Assembly: GCA_001414485.1 (NCBI GenBank)
Contig: LLEY01000105.1
Coordinates: forward strand, 124,001-188,000
DNA: 64,000 nt
Origin: Calycina herbarum
Taxonomy: Eukaryota; Ascomycota; Leotiomycetes; Helotiales; Pezizellaceae
Reading direction: 5' to 3'
Made by a program: the position numbers and the translations under genes. Each line of letters starts with the position of its first letter. Position 1 is the first letter of the stretch. Shown in pieces: positions 29,570-40,465 of this stretch. Below the pieces are notes generated by a model. It was not told the origin of the DNA and searched no databases. It worked only from the letters and a program-made list of their open reading frames with translations.

Positions 29570-30361
29570 ATGTCTAAACAAAGCTCCTCCATGAATCGCT
29601 TCCTTGCGGTATTCGTGGGAGTCCACGCATACCTCTTGGAAGTCCTCTCGCAAATCATCATCTTAAGTGAGTGTTCTCCGAGTTCTTTTTCCCGCTTTTG
29701 GGTTTTTTCAAAAGGATTGAGACACTATTTCCCCTCTTATAACCCTGTTTTATCCACATTCTCCTCAAACCAACTTTTAGAAATGGCAATACTGATTCTA
29801 AGCTTATCCACAGCCGTCGCACTCCTCTGGTTCCTCATCCTCCCTGCACCAACATCCAACGAGCACGCATTCACCTGGATCCTCCCACCTGTCATTGCCA
29901 CCATGGCCAGCCTGGGACTTCTTTTATACTATGTGCTTGATCCTACATCGGACCGGTTGAACTGGTTCAAGCACACTCCCTGCGACCATCGAGTTATCGC
30001 CCTGACACGTGTTTCGCTATGTGCTTCTGCATTAGTTTTGGAGGTTATATGTTTCGCCATCTCAATTCACAACTCGCTTGTAACCTCGAAGGGACCACCA
30101 CCGGGACTTGATATGACTATTGTTAACGAGGATGGGAGTATTAATAAGGGCACGATCCTTGGATACGCGATACTCTTCTTGTTGGAGGTTGCGGCTACTT
30201 TGCTGGTTACTGGTCTTCTAGGCAGTGCCGTGTACGCGGTTTGGGTAGCATTTGATGCGGAGGAGTGGAAGAAGAAGGGAAAGGGGGAGGGGACAGACGA
30301 AGAGGCTGGGGGTTTGATGATAGAGTGCGAGGAGGAAGCTAAACCAGATGAGGGAGTTTAG
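29570..30361 (+). CDS. Four-TM hypothetical membrane protein (paralogue B)
   Basis: I start at MSKQSSSMNRF, which parallels MSKQTFTM of paralogue A; the frame is open eight codons further upstream. A 114-base intron (29,667-29,780, GTGAGT...TTTTAG) is a multiple of three and stop-free; splicing gives 225 residues. Hydrophobic segments: the N-terminal FLAVFVGVHAYLLEVL, then AILILSLSTAVALLWFLIL, IATMASLGLLLYYVL, LCASALVLEVICFAI and ILGYAILFLLEVAATLLV. After TM3 comes DPTSDRLNWFKHTPCDHRVI, the family signature shared with paralogue A. The tail is Lys/Glu-rich. The tandem neighbour at 31,016-31,572 is a dead copy of this gene. Function unknown. Confidence 0.75.
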   Translation: MSKQSSSMNRFLAVFVGVHAYLLEVLSQIIILSECSPSSFSRFWVFSKGLRHYFPSYNPVLSTFSSNQLLEMAILILSLSTAVALLWFLILPAPTSNEHAFTWILPPVIATMASLGLLLYYVLDPTSDRLNWFKHTPCDHRVIALTRVSLCASALVLEVICFAISIHNSLVTSKGPPPGLDMTIVNEDGSINKGTILGYAILFLLEVAATLLVTGLLGSAVYAVWVAFDAEEWKKKGKGEGTDEEAGGLMIECEEEAKPDEGV

Positions 30362-30905
30362 GATTCTTGATTGGGAGAGGGGAAGACCATCTTCTTGGGG
30401 ATTGATAGGTGACTCTTGAAAGTGGGAAATATTGGTTCACTAGTTGGGGTATGAGGATTGAGTGGTACAATTGGTAATTGTACCTACCTAGACAATTACA
30501 ACTTCGCCAGACTGTCTAAAGTGTGCTCTTTTATTGCCTGGTATTCTTATTTTTCAACTTGTCTTTGCTACTCTTTTTATGGAATTGATGAATGGGGAGG
30601 TATCGTGAAACTTGCCTTATTGGATCAGAAATTTTCTACTCACTCGATGTTTCCCCCCTTAAAATTGTTTAGAACGGTGACTGAGACCTCTGACAAACCG
30701 ACAATTCTCGATCGGCTTTCGGCACAATACTCAAGGTATCTATAGCTTGCTGGGGAATTTTTTGGCTTGTAACTTTTTTGGCATTCAAATGTGACAGTTG
30801 GCTTACTGGGTGGTTGGTGACAAAACCAGATACAAACTTCGATCTATTACATCCACCAAGGTGAAAGGTTGCTCAAACCTCCTTTGTACAGTAGCTTAGA
30901 CTCGA
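30362..30905. other. Spacer between paralogues B and C
   Basis: Contains the 3' UTR of paralogue B. A 95-codon open frame at 30,458 shows no recognisable motif and is not called. Confidence 0.4.
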
Positions 30906-30948
30906 CTCGCTTAGCTAGCGCTTTCTAGCGTCTTTCGCGGTCTATAAA
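30906..30948 (+). promoter_or_regulatory. Core promoter of the dead paralogue C
   Basis: CTCGCTTAGCTAGCGC...CTAGCG (30,906-30,930) followed after nine bases by GTCTATAAA (30,940-30,948). The promoter block is better preserved than the coding region it precedes. Confidence 0.6.
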
Positions 30949-31015
30949 TTGTCTGCTCTTAGCGAATGTCAAGCTCTTTATCATCGTGGAACAAAAGACA
31001 AGCAACAAACACATC

Positions 31016-31572
31016 ATGCCTTAACAAACCTCTTCTCTCATTCGCTTCCTCAAATTTTTCTTGGAAGTTCTCCCACATATCATCATTGCCGTAGGGTCCT
31101 ATGGTTCTTCATCTCCCCACCACTATGGGACAACCGCGACGCCTACCCACCTTTCCTCGCTGTTATAGCTAGTAGCTACATTCTCCTCCACTATCAAAAC
31201 CATCCTACGTCGGACTGATTGGACTTGTTCCACAACTACTCTCGCCGAGAGAAACGAAAACTCACCTTGGTACGAGTCTCGATATGCGCTGCTACGGGGA
31301 TCATTATCTATATCTCCTGCAGGATCTGGGGTTACATTCTATTTTTGAAGGGGCCTGGGACTCACACGTATGGGGTTCGGGAACATATACTTTCTATCGT
31401 CTTCAAGGTTGTAACTACTTTGATAATTGGTTATTACTTGTATCCGTGGGACGTTGTTTGCTCGGCTTGGAAAGCATTGGATGCGGAGAAGGAAGAGGGG
31501 ATTGAGGAAGAGAGTAAGGGTTTCAATACGGACTGTGAGAAGGAAGGGAAATTGTCATGCCATGGACTTTGA
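31016..31572 (+). pseudogene. Dead third copy of the four-TM family (paralogue C)
   Basis: The expected start (ATGTCTAAACAA in copies A and B) reads ATGCCTTAACAA here, so a stop follows the second codon. A later frame carries IRFLKFFLEVLPHIIIA, matching the N-terminus of B. The region covering B's intron and the beginning of its second exon is missing. The frame then resumes with VLWFFISPP and reaches NHPTSD, where the Arg of the family signature is replaced by TGA (near 31,216), a CGA to TGA transition. Beyond this the frame is open to 31,572 (SRREKRKLTLVRVSICAA, an acidic tail). At least three lesions; not functional. Confidence 0.75.
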
Positions 31573-32004
31573 AACTTGAGTCGATCACTTAATAAATATC
31601 AAGTAGGCCATCCTCAAACATCGAGTAAGCTGTATCATGTTTGGGACCAAAAGTATCATGATTTCTTAAAGGACTTCTGGATTGAAAATATGTGATATTT
31701 CATAACACGCGATTAGTTTGAGTTAAACTTGAATTCGCAACGGGGATGAAGTACTTCGTTCCCCTCAACAACGCTCGTAAATTCACTATGAAACCACCAC
31801 CTACTGTCCAAACCAGATGAAACCCTACTATACTGTTAATTGCCCATTAGAGGGTCATTCTAGATTTTTCCTTCCATTTTGGGGAGTACTGTTGGTCATT
31901 TTGGAAAAAATGTCAAGCCTCACCTCACCGCCTTTGCAGCTCCACCCCCTTGCAACCCGGCAGAATGACCACGACATTTTCTGTGAACCTCCAATTCTTT
32001 CTCA
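31573..32004. other. Spacer and promoter of the CYC2-like gene
   Basis: No gene is supported. The open frame at 31,817-32,068 overlaps the next gene in another phase and looks like chance. Confidence 0.4.
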
Positions 32005-33333
32005 ATGGAACGCGCAAGGGTTTCCTCGACGCGATGGCTTCCCAGATATACCGCAGATATCGGAATGATAAGGACGAATCGATTGATACCATCACCTGTT
32101 TACCGCCCTAATGTCGGTCCCGCGTGGGGAGCTTCTCAGACTCGATTCTACCTACGCATTCATAGCCCGAGAGGAGGAATTGGATATTTGAATACGAATG
32201 CCCGCGGCTTTGGGAGGAGCAGAGTAAATGGAGGCAGGGTGAGGGGTGTATATACGGCGCAAGTTCGAGGGTTTTCTAGGACAGCTTGTCAAAAAACAGG
32301 CCCCGATTGGAGCAAATGGGAAACGCTTTCCACCAAAGAGAAAGTAGCGAACGTCCTGGCCAAGATGATAACAACGTCCATCATGCTGTACGGTGGTTAT
32401 CGTTTAGCAAAGTACCTCGAAATCATACCCAAAGACTATTATTCCAGAGACAATGAACACCCCGTCTTCGATCCCCCCCGCTTCACGCCCTTCGAAATCG
32501 TCAAGAGGGAACAAGTCTCCGGAACAAGCGTCGTCCTCACACTCCGACCGAAAAGAGGGAAAGGCAAGGGGGTGGATGATCCATACGGCAGAGAATGGGA
32601 TGTGGGAACTTGGAGTGTGGAGTTTAAACAACCTGAGTTGATGATTGCTAGGGAGTACACGCCTTTACCGCCTGTACCGAAACCAAAGGAGGGCGAGGAG
32701 GCGGATCTCAGGTTTCTAGTAAGGAAGGAGGTTGGTGGGGAGATGAGTGGCTATCTTTTTGCCCTCCCTGAGGGATATGTTTTAAATTTGAGGGGACCGA
32801 AGACAGAGCTCGGACTTAGGGGTAAAGAGGGGCATTGTGATGGTGCGAGGGTTAAGGAGGTGGTGTTTATGGCTGGGGGGACGGGAATTGCTTCTGCGTT
32901 GCAGGTTGCTCATATCCTGTTGGACAGAGGGAATGCTGCGAAAGAAGAGGATAAACCAAAAATCAAGATCCTATGGTCGAATCGTCGAACTGAGGATCGG
33001 AGGCAATCGGGGCCCATTCTTGAAGCTATCGCGGATCTCAAACTGAAACATCAGGGAAATTTTGATATCACGTATCTTGTTGACGAGGAAGGGACGTTTG
33101 TAAATTCGCAAGTTATTGCGAAGGCGATGAGGACTATGGAACCTACCAAACCGGCTGCTCTTCATTCGAAGACGCAGACTCATATGGTTCTGGTTTCGGG
33201 ACCGCAGGGTTATGTGGAGTATATTGCTGGTGCTAAGAAATGGGAAAATGGGAAGGAACAACAAGGTGCGGTGGGAGGTTTACTTGAGAAGATGGGAGTT
33301 AGGTCGACGAGATGGACTGTTTGGAAACTCTGA
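32005..33333 (+). CDS. CYC2: Mitochondrial FAD/NAD(P)-binding oxidoreductase, Cyc2-like
   Basis: A 442-residue single-exon protein. The first 90 residues are rich in Arg, Ser and Gly with almost no acids and contain RGFSRTA, a plausible mitochondrial presequence cleavage site. One membrane segment follows (about residues 113-137, VLAKMITTSIMLYGGYRLA). Then comes a ferredoxin-reductase-type module: FAD-binding R216-E-Y-T (IAREYTPLPP), the NAD(P)-binding glycine motif GGTGIASALQ (291-300), and a C-terminal SGPQGYVEYI. In yeast, Cyc2 is an inner-membrane flavoprotein that reduces haem for cytochrome c maturation. The layout (presequence, one TM, FR-type domain) fits that role rather than soluble cytochrome b5 reductase, though I cannot exclude a related reductase. 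A second ATG, 20 codons in, is an alternative start. Confidence 0.82.
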   Translation: MERARVSSTRWLPRYTADIGMIRTNRLIPSPVYRPNVGPAWGASQTRFYLRIHSPRGGIGYLNTNARGFGRSRVNGGRVRGVYTAQVRGFSRTACQKTGPDWSKWETLSTKEKVANVLAKMITTSIMLYGGYRLAKYLEIIPKDYYSRDNEHPVFDPPRFTPFEIVKREQVSGTSVVLTLRPKRGKGKGVDDPYGREWDVGTWSVEFKQPELMIAREYTPLPPVPKPKEGEEADLRFLVRKEVGGEMSGYLFALPEGYVLNLRGPKTELGLRGKEGHCDGARVKEVVFMAGGTGIASALQVAHILLDRGNAAKEEDKPKIKILWSNRRTEDRRQSGPILEAIADLKLKHQGNFDITYLVDEEGTFVNSQVIAKAMRTMEPTKPAALHSKTQTHMVLVSGPQGYVEYIAGAKKWENGKEQQGAVGGLLEKMGVRSTRWTVWKL

Positions 33334-34650
33334 GAGAGTAATGTTGGTGGTGTATTGGTGTGTGTATGATTTTTTGTTTTTCACCTCAATACCCATTAGG
33401 ATATTTGAGGAAGGATGTATCATTAGAGGGCTGTGTACTACTACGGGGCATCGGATTGAGATACAGAAAAGTGTGTTGGGTGACACCTTTGGTTTTTAGT
33501 GAGTTAGAGCACTACCGGAAATCAGGGAGCTTGTACTTCCTTGGATATTTTGATTCAATACAATATACATTTCAAAATCAGGGGTTGGTGTAATAGTCGG
33601 TTACTCCTCTCTTTAAATTTCTTTCCTCGCCTTAATTTCATTCGTCGCGAGCAATGGAAAGAAACATGGGCTTTGCTCCGAGTACACCTCCTTTACTTTG
33701 ATTATGCGTACGAGTCTAGGATAATTACTAATATTGTCTGAGAAGGTTTAGAAAAATGAGAAACTCTCTATTCTTCTAAACTTTTTCGCAGAATATTTTC
33801 TGAGTTGTCACGGAAATCCTAAGGCAATGGAGGGATGGGGTGTACTCGGAGCAAAGCTCAGGACTCTTACATCTACCAGAAAAACATATTGTATTCAGGC
33901 AATTTAATCTCTTTGGACAGACATTCTCATATAATTATATAATCCGATGAACAATGACACGATCGCTTACGACTATATTCTCGTTTGTCGCGAATTCCCA
34001 TTTCATCTCGTGTTGTTTCCTGTCCTTTTTTCTTGGCAGCCTTCTGTGGTGTGATGAGATAGTTACACAACTTGAGCTGCAGTTTGAACAAGGCTTTTCA
34101 TAAATGTCCGATCCAATCATTCATACACTTGAAGCCTTGTTGTTCAAGAGCTGGAGACTCCCTTCCACACGTTTGAATTCTCGAATGACTCTCTTGTTTA
34201 TTGTTTCACTTCACATTCAACAATCTGAAAATCGGGAAAAGATGGAATCCAAAGATGAAGAACCCTCTTCCAGCTCCTTCAACTCATCTTATAACCCAAA
34301 CCATGTTTATTTGGATGCTGGTTCTTACTCTGAAGAAACCCAGTATTTCTACGAGAACCTGAACCAATACAGCATCCCAATTCAGGCAGCACAGGAGCCA
34401 GCAGAAAGCGCATCCATCGAAGGTCTCTGGTCTCCCGATAACTTACGAAGTTGTTCAAAGCCAAGCAGAGCTTCCTAGCACGGAAGTACCCGGGTTCAAG
34501 TTGCACCTATTTTAATTACTGTGTCGTGGTTTTATTTTGAATTTAAGACTATTTTTCGAGGGTACAAATTCCAACGTTTTTTTCCCGTGCCCGTAGAGAC
34601 TAGCAAAAAGAGAGTGAAACAGAGTCTCTACATCGTGACCTATCATACTT
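33334..34650. other. Intergenic; one doubtful small frame
   Basis: The frame at 34,104-34,478 would give 124 residues, the second half (from MESKDEEPSSSSF) being Ser/Asn/Tyr-rich with some protein-like character. I cannot tie it to any family, so it is mentioned but not called. The rest is AT-rich without repeats I can define. Confidence 0.3.
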
Positions 34651-35168
34651 TCAAGCAAAATCGGACGGGAGAAACCGGGTCTCATCTACGCCCTTGGAAT
34701 CATGTGCAGTCCAAGGAACTCGACCCTCTATTTCATCATCGTCCAAATCCGCAATGGTGAAGTCAACTTCATCGTCCGCGTCTTCAACCCCCAGCTCGTC
34801 ATTATCCACCAATACTGCATTCTTGGCCACTCTTTTGACTGCAAGGGCCGGTTCACCCACGAAAAACTCCCTCTTATGATATATCTTCTGCACTTGGATG
34901 CCCAGCACGAAGTCTGCCGGCTTGCCAAACGACGATACCATTCCCGATTCACCGAAAACTCCTGCCTGGGCCTTTGCCTGTGCATCAATAGGCCCGCCTG
35001 GTGGTTGAACACCCCCCTCCGCATTGCCCGCGAAAGACCGATCGCGTTCCGTGGAGATGGTTGCTTCCCAGGCGATCTTTAACCCTGTGATTAGATACAC
35101 AGGTTCCTTGTAGTTCGCCATCTCGTTGTAGTCCTTGACATCCGTGAGCTGTAAGCACTTCTTGATGT
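34651..35168 (-). pseudogene. 3' fragment of a host gene cut by the transposon block
   Basis: Reading leftwards from 35,168 the frame gives KKCLQLTDVKDYNEMANYKE, YLITGLKIAWEATISTER and FGKPADFVLGIQVQKIYHKR, then an acidic tail. The style (a TGLKIA...TER segment followed by DFVLG.QVQKI) matches an uncharacterised fungal family that I have met as longer proteins, so about the N-terminal half is missing. Upstream of the fragment a TAG interrupts the frame at the exact point where the sequence changes to transposon (TACTATAGATTAG, found inside the B/C element at about 57,040-57,055). I infer truncation; translation from the internal ATG at 35,121 would give 156 residues. Confidence 0.55.
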
Positions 35169-37392
35169 ACTATAGATTAGAGTCGTAGCCTAACTATTTA
35201 ACCTTATAATAGAGCTTTCTACGAATTGTCTTTATAGCTAAGACTTTTTCTACTTCTTACTCTTCCTAATCTGTAACTTGTATTAGCAGAGGTAGCTTAT
35301 TTACCTATCTAGGTAATAGGTCTATAGCAGCTTTATAGAGTAGTAATAGATAGAATACAGAGTATATACAGAAGTAGTCTAGTAATTCGAGCTAGAAAGA
35401 GTAGCTTTTATAAGCTATAATCTAGAATAGACCCTTGTTTTATCTATCCAGCTTATAGCTTAGCTAGTCTATCTTCTAATTATAAGTTAATACTTAAACA
35501 AAGTCGTCTACGTCGAAGTTTACTACTCTTTAAGTCTAGTTTATAGACTTAGTATAGTACTCTTATACTTTACTTACTAATTCCTTTACTATAGTCTAAG
35601 TATTATATATTCTTCGTACTAGTATCTTTATATCTATCTAGTTCAGCTGTTTATATATAGTTATAGGTTTATTTAAGCGATTCTAGTTAAAGAACGTAGT
35701 AGCTACGTATCTATTAATTACTTTAAAAGGCGAAAGCTCTTCTAAACTCTTATATAGAGGCGTAAGCTAAGCGTAGTCTAAAATAAAGACAAGTTCGCTC
35801 TAGTTATCCTAGTAGTAACTAATAAAAGGCTATAGACGTTAATTAATCTATTAGTTTATAATTTTAGTTTATCTATTAGTTTATAAGTAGAAAGTAGTAG
35901 ATAGCTTAAGCTTTATACTAAGAATTCTATCGAATTCAGACTAGAAAGAAGAGACGAACTATAGTCTACGATCTAAAATAATACTTTATAGATAGCCGTA
36001 GATTCGATATATCTATATAATATATATTTAAGTTATATCTTATATTATAACTGTCTTTAGACAGAGAATCGAGAATAATTACTTAGTTAGATAATCTATA
36101 ACTACTTATAAGGTATTATAACCTTACTTATTAGTAGAGAAAGACTTATAGTCTATAGTAATATATTACTAGTAATACTCTAGGACTAGTAACAGGTATA
36201 AAAAGCTAGGTTTATAGTCGCGAGATACTATAGTACGTTGATAGTCTTCGTAGTTACTAATATAGATTTCTATAGACGTTTATAAACCTTTCTACTAGTA
36301 TCTATAAGCGAGGATAGCTACTGTCTTTATCTGTCTAAGATAAGCTATAGAAACTTAGACGTAAGTTTTATAGATTAGGTCTATTTATAAGATTTCTTAG
36401 TCTAAAACCACGAGTCTCTTTTACTAAGTAATCTGTTATCTATTATCTAGTTCTAGTCTCTATAAGTAGCTTTTATCTAATCTTCTTCTAAGTCTAGAGA
36501 GTTATAGTTAGTAGTAAGTAACTAGTTAATAAGGTTAAGCGAAGGTTCTAAGGTAACTAGTGCTAGTGTTATCGAAGGTTCTAATTAGGTAGTAATACAT
36601 AGATCTAACTAATTAGACGTAAGTAAGGTTTATTATCTTATAAACGCTTTTAAGTCGTTTTATAGAATAACGTCTTACTCTTAGTATATTAGCGTATCTG
36701 TCTTTTCGTTTTACTTACTAGCTTAAAATATAATTATAAAGTAGAATTCTAATAGAAACTCTATCTATCTCACTTACTACTAGTTTAAGGTTTTAGAGGT
36801 TATAAAGTACTCTAAAGCCTTATAATTAGTAAAGACTTTAATCTAGGAGCTAGTTCGAGTAAGATTAGCTCGCTATTATCTAAAAGAGTAGATAATAGCT
36901 AATATCTTCTTATTATAGATTTAGTAATTTAGCTTAGCAGAGTTTATTATCTTTAAGAAGTACTTTATAAGTCTTTATAGTTTAGTTTCAGATATACGTT
37001 ATAATATTATAGCTATAACTACTTCGTTAGAAGCGTTAGTCTCGACTATAGTCTCTAAATTAACTATAAAGTAGTATAAGAGAGATATAGTAACTAAAGC
37101 TTCTTTTAGTATATTAAAAGCTTTCTTATAGTCTAAGTCGAAATTAAATAATACTTTCTTACTTATAAAGTAGTTTAGTAGACGAGTAATCTGTTTATAA
37201 TCTTAAATAAAACGTTAGTAAAAGTTATAAAAACCTAGAAAGAACTAGATATCTCTGATAGTACTAGGATATTTCTAAGATATAATTACTAAGATCTTTT
37301 CTAGGTTAACTTCGATACTATCTATAGAGATAATAAAACTAAGATACTTTATATAAGTAACGTAGAACTCTATCTTCTTAATATCTACTTAT

Positions 37393-37673
37393 TATAATAG
37401 CACGAAACGGATACTACTACAAAAGAGACATATAGAAGTGCGTTCGATAGAATAACATATCCGAATACTAGGCTCTAATACGAAGGAAAAGACCAAATTG
37501 GTCTTTCCTCAAGAGAGAGTAAGGGCATCTATATATAAGAGGGCCGGATAATAACAAAAGTCTATACCGATCCGGCTCTAACAATTCCGAAACCATCTAT
37601 GCTGTACTATACTCGGCACGTATTCTTAGCTATTCTAATAGCTCGGCAATTCTATAAATAGCTAGCTATTACA
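37393..37673 (-). repeat. 3' LTR of D1
   Basis: 281 bases, beginning TATAATAGCACG and ending GCTATTACA on the plus strand; partner at 39,730-40,010 and a related LTR at 53,557-53,831. Confidence 0.85.
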
Positions 37674-38049
37674 TTCCTCTACCTTGAAAAAGACTCGTCC
37701 TCGAGTCTTCGTATTGTCGGTGTAGTATCGGTAGGCAGTGTCTATAGGCAGCAGTATTAGTAGCAGAAGGATTGTTATATAGAATACGGTTTATTAAGCA
37801 AGGTGTTTAGTAAAAGGTAGGATACGAGTCGTAGCCGGCCTTGTTTATAGATATTACCTATATCGGGTGTTTCCTACTAAAAGCAAAGCATTCGCTAAAA
37901 GAGTATATAGTCTAACCCTTTAATTATTCTATATATCAGAGGGGATTTAGACAAGAGTCGGAGATAGAAGAGTTAGAATTTAGAAGTCGATATCGTAGAA
38001 GACAGTAATAACTCAGCTAAGAGGTTACTTATTAGTATACTTCTTCGAT

Positions 38050-39352
38050 TCGTAACTAATTTATATCCGATTTAAATTAGACTTCTAGAATCTAGCTAGA
38101 AGGTAAAAGAAAGTAAGGACTCCTTACCGAAGTAGAGAGTCGAAGGTAGGGTACCGACTAGTTAAATATTATTACTAATAATTATCTAATACCTTATTTT
38201 CCTACTAATTCGGGGTACTCTACAAGGACTTGGTTTCATCTTCTCTTTAAACAGTAGAAAAGGATTCACGTTTAAGTAGTAAAAGGTTTAGTATTATACT
38301 AGATAAGGATTAAAAGGTAGTCTTTTTAACCGAAGTAGTTATACTAACTAGCTTAGTCGTATTAGCTATATATAACTCAGCGTTTCAGCGTCTTTCCTTA
38401 TCTAAGGCTAGAAGATCTACTACTATTTCAACGAAGTTATAGTTCTAACGTCTCTTAAGTATAGCGGCTAAGTTTCATAGCTATAGTATAATCTTTTCCT
38501 ATATATAGAAGAACCGTTCTAACTCTAGTATCTCTCTAAGTATAGCTATACTCGAAAATCGACCTCTAAAGTTAGTAAACGTTTCTTCACCTTTAGTGTT
38601 ATCTATCTATAAAGCCTAGAAGGCGTTCCGTACATCCTCTATCTCGTATCCGGTTAAGAAATATGAATCTAAAAGTTTAATCATATCTTAATAATCGTAG
38701 AAAGTAATATAAATCGACTCGGACTCGTATCTAGGCTTAAGGTAGTTCCTAGCATAGCCCGTAGTTGTTCCCTAGATAAGGGCCTTTTAAGTCGATATAG
38801 TATTATAATAATCGGCGTTTACTAGGAGTCTATCACGTACTAATATCTTCTATTATTAGTAGGTAGGTAAGGTACTGTCATTTAAGGGTTTAATCCTTTC
38901 TATAATCTTGCTTTTAGCGGTTCGAGGTAGGAGGGGATTCGAGGTGTCTTCTAAGGCTAGGAGGGTAGTCTGCCGTCGAAGGAAGGTATTAAGGACAGGA
39001 TCTCTTAAGCAAAAAGGGTCTCGCGTAGTACTTAGAGGTGAAAGAGGCTCGGGATCGATTCTAGGTGGATTCGTAGAGGCTAGTTAGAGTTCGCTTATTA
39101 TCCTTTCTAACTAGGCGAATCGATCGTTATTATCTTAAAGTTTTTCTTCTAAGCCTTATACCACACCTCGTATCTCGTCTATATTAGAAAAGTCTCGGTT
39201 ATCTTTAGGGTTTCGAGTAAGTTGCTTTCCTTTCTAGGACCTTTTATTTTTAAGCGTACGAGTACGGTTCGTAGACCTTTTAGAGAGGGGTCTACTAGCT
39301 TCTCTAGTAGGTTACTTAACGCTCTTAAGAAGTAGAGCATTAGAATTCGACA
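38050..39352 (-). pseudogene. Gag of D1, mutated
   Basis: From an ATG at about 39,352 (MSNSNALLLKSVK) the minus-strand frame can be followed for about 400 codons with scattered TAA and TAG. It is basic at first, then contains long helical stretches such as YESESIYITFYDY and GEETFTNFRGRFSSIAI, in the manner of Gypsy Gag proteins. No protease, RT or integrase follows before the 3' LTR. Confidence 0.6.
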
Positions 39353-39729
39353 TGTTATATATCGATTCGAAAAAGGGGGGGGGGTTAAGAGGTAGATTCA
39401 GAAGCCTTCTAGGTAACTATATATCGTTAACTGTCCGTATCCTATGTAGCAATCTCTACACGGAGAGGGTTATTAGGAGTCTCGGGAACACTTAGCGTAT
39501 TCCACTTCTATCGACGTAAGAACCGCCTACGATTTTGCTAGCTAACTGTTTAGACATCAAACCCCGGTGTTACTAGCCGTCCAGGTAGTCTCTAATTACC
39601 TAGCTATTTAAGGTTATCGATATACTAATCCGAATCTAAGCCGAATCGAATTCGAAGCAAGTACGCCAGCGCGCTCGAGTAAGATATTATAACAGGCCGT
39701 CCTTAGCAGAGTCGAATTTAGTCTTTTAA

Positions 39730-40010
39730 TATAATAGCACGAAACAGATACTACTACAAAAGAGGTATATAGAAGTACGTTCGATAAAATAACATATCCG
39801 AATACTAGGCTCTAATACGAAGGAAAAGACCAAATTAGTCTTTCCTTAAGAGAGAGTAAGGGCATCTATATACAAGAGAGCCGGATAATAACAAAAGTCT
39901 ATACCGATCCGGCTCTAATAATTCCGAAACTATCTGTGCCGTACTATACTCGGCACGTATTCTTAGCTGTTCCGATGGCTCGGCAATTCTATAAATAGCT
40001 GGCTATCACA
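39730..40010 (-). repeat. 5' LTR of D1
   Basis: 281 bases, ends GGCTATCACA, followed by the target duplication CTTAT. Confidence 0.85.
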
Positions 40011-40465
40011 CTTATAGTCTAGTTTTACAGAGCTGTTCTAAGATTTTATAGACGTGTTTAACGTGTTTAAGCTTGTTATTAGAGTATATAAAAATGTTAT
40101 TAAGATAAGATATATAGTAGTTATCGAGATACTTTATAAGAACGCTATTTATATATCTCTAGTATATAATAGAACCGTCAGTTAAGCTAAAAGGTAGTAC
40201 CTTATATTTAAGTATACTATAGTAGGTCTAGAAGGTTATAAGCTCTTTAGAGTTTAGATCTATTTAAATACAGTTAAAAGCTTAATAAATATCAAGCTTT
40301 ATAAAGATTTTAGTACTAGTAATTCGTATAAGAGTTTCGTCGATTAGTAGAAGAGAGTACTAGTCTTTATATATAAGAATATTAAGTTTATAGTAGTCGA
40401 TATAGAGCTATAAGCTTCTGTCGAGCTTCTTTATAAACAGTACTAGAGAAGCGAAAGAGACGTAG

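Larger units (their letters stand above)
37393..40010 (-). mobile_element. LTR retroelement D1, gag-only deletion derivative
   Basis: Two 281-base LTRs, 37,393-37,673 and 39,730-40,010, enclose about 2.06 kb. The 5-bp duplication CTTAT flanks the element (37,388-37,392 and 40,011-40,015), and the neighbouring B1 sequence is continuous once the insert is removed (compare 59,265-59,285). Purines next to the left LTR on the minus strand (GGTAGAGGAA) mark it as the 3' LTR, so the element runs leftwards. By eye the LTRs differ at about 19 positions, all transitions. Only a Gag frame is present; pol is absent. Confidence 0.85.
35169..40465 (-). mobile_element. Family B/C Gypsy remnant B1 (minus strand), interrupted by D1
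   Basis: The sequence is the reverse complement of the C element from the end of its integrase/chromodomain region (35,169 matches about 49,300-49,335) back to its RT (40,460 matches about 46,680). It runs 35,169-37,392 and 40,011-40,465, the gap being the inserted element D1. It lacks its 3' LTR at the left, where it abuts a host gene fragment, and is cut at the right by the LTR of element A1. All frames are full of TAA/TAG. Heavy TpA enrichment with retained CpG suggests RIP acting on CpA. Confidence 0.75.

Noticed and set aside
30458..30745. A 95-codon open frame between the tandem paralogues
   Set aside because: Composition not protein-like and no relation to either neighbour.
34104..34478. 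A 124-codon open frame
   Set aside because: Weakly protein-like in its second half but without any family resemblance or splice support.
34430..34510. A tRNA-like GGGTTCAAGTTGCACCT string
   Set aside because: It resembles a T-arm, but no matching A-box, anticodon arm or paired acceptor stem could be found upstream or on the other strand.
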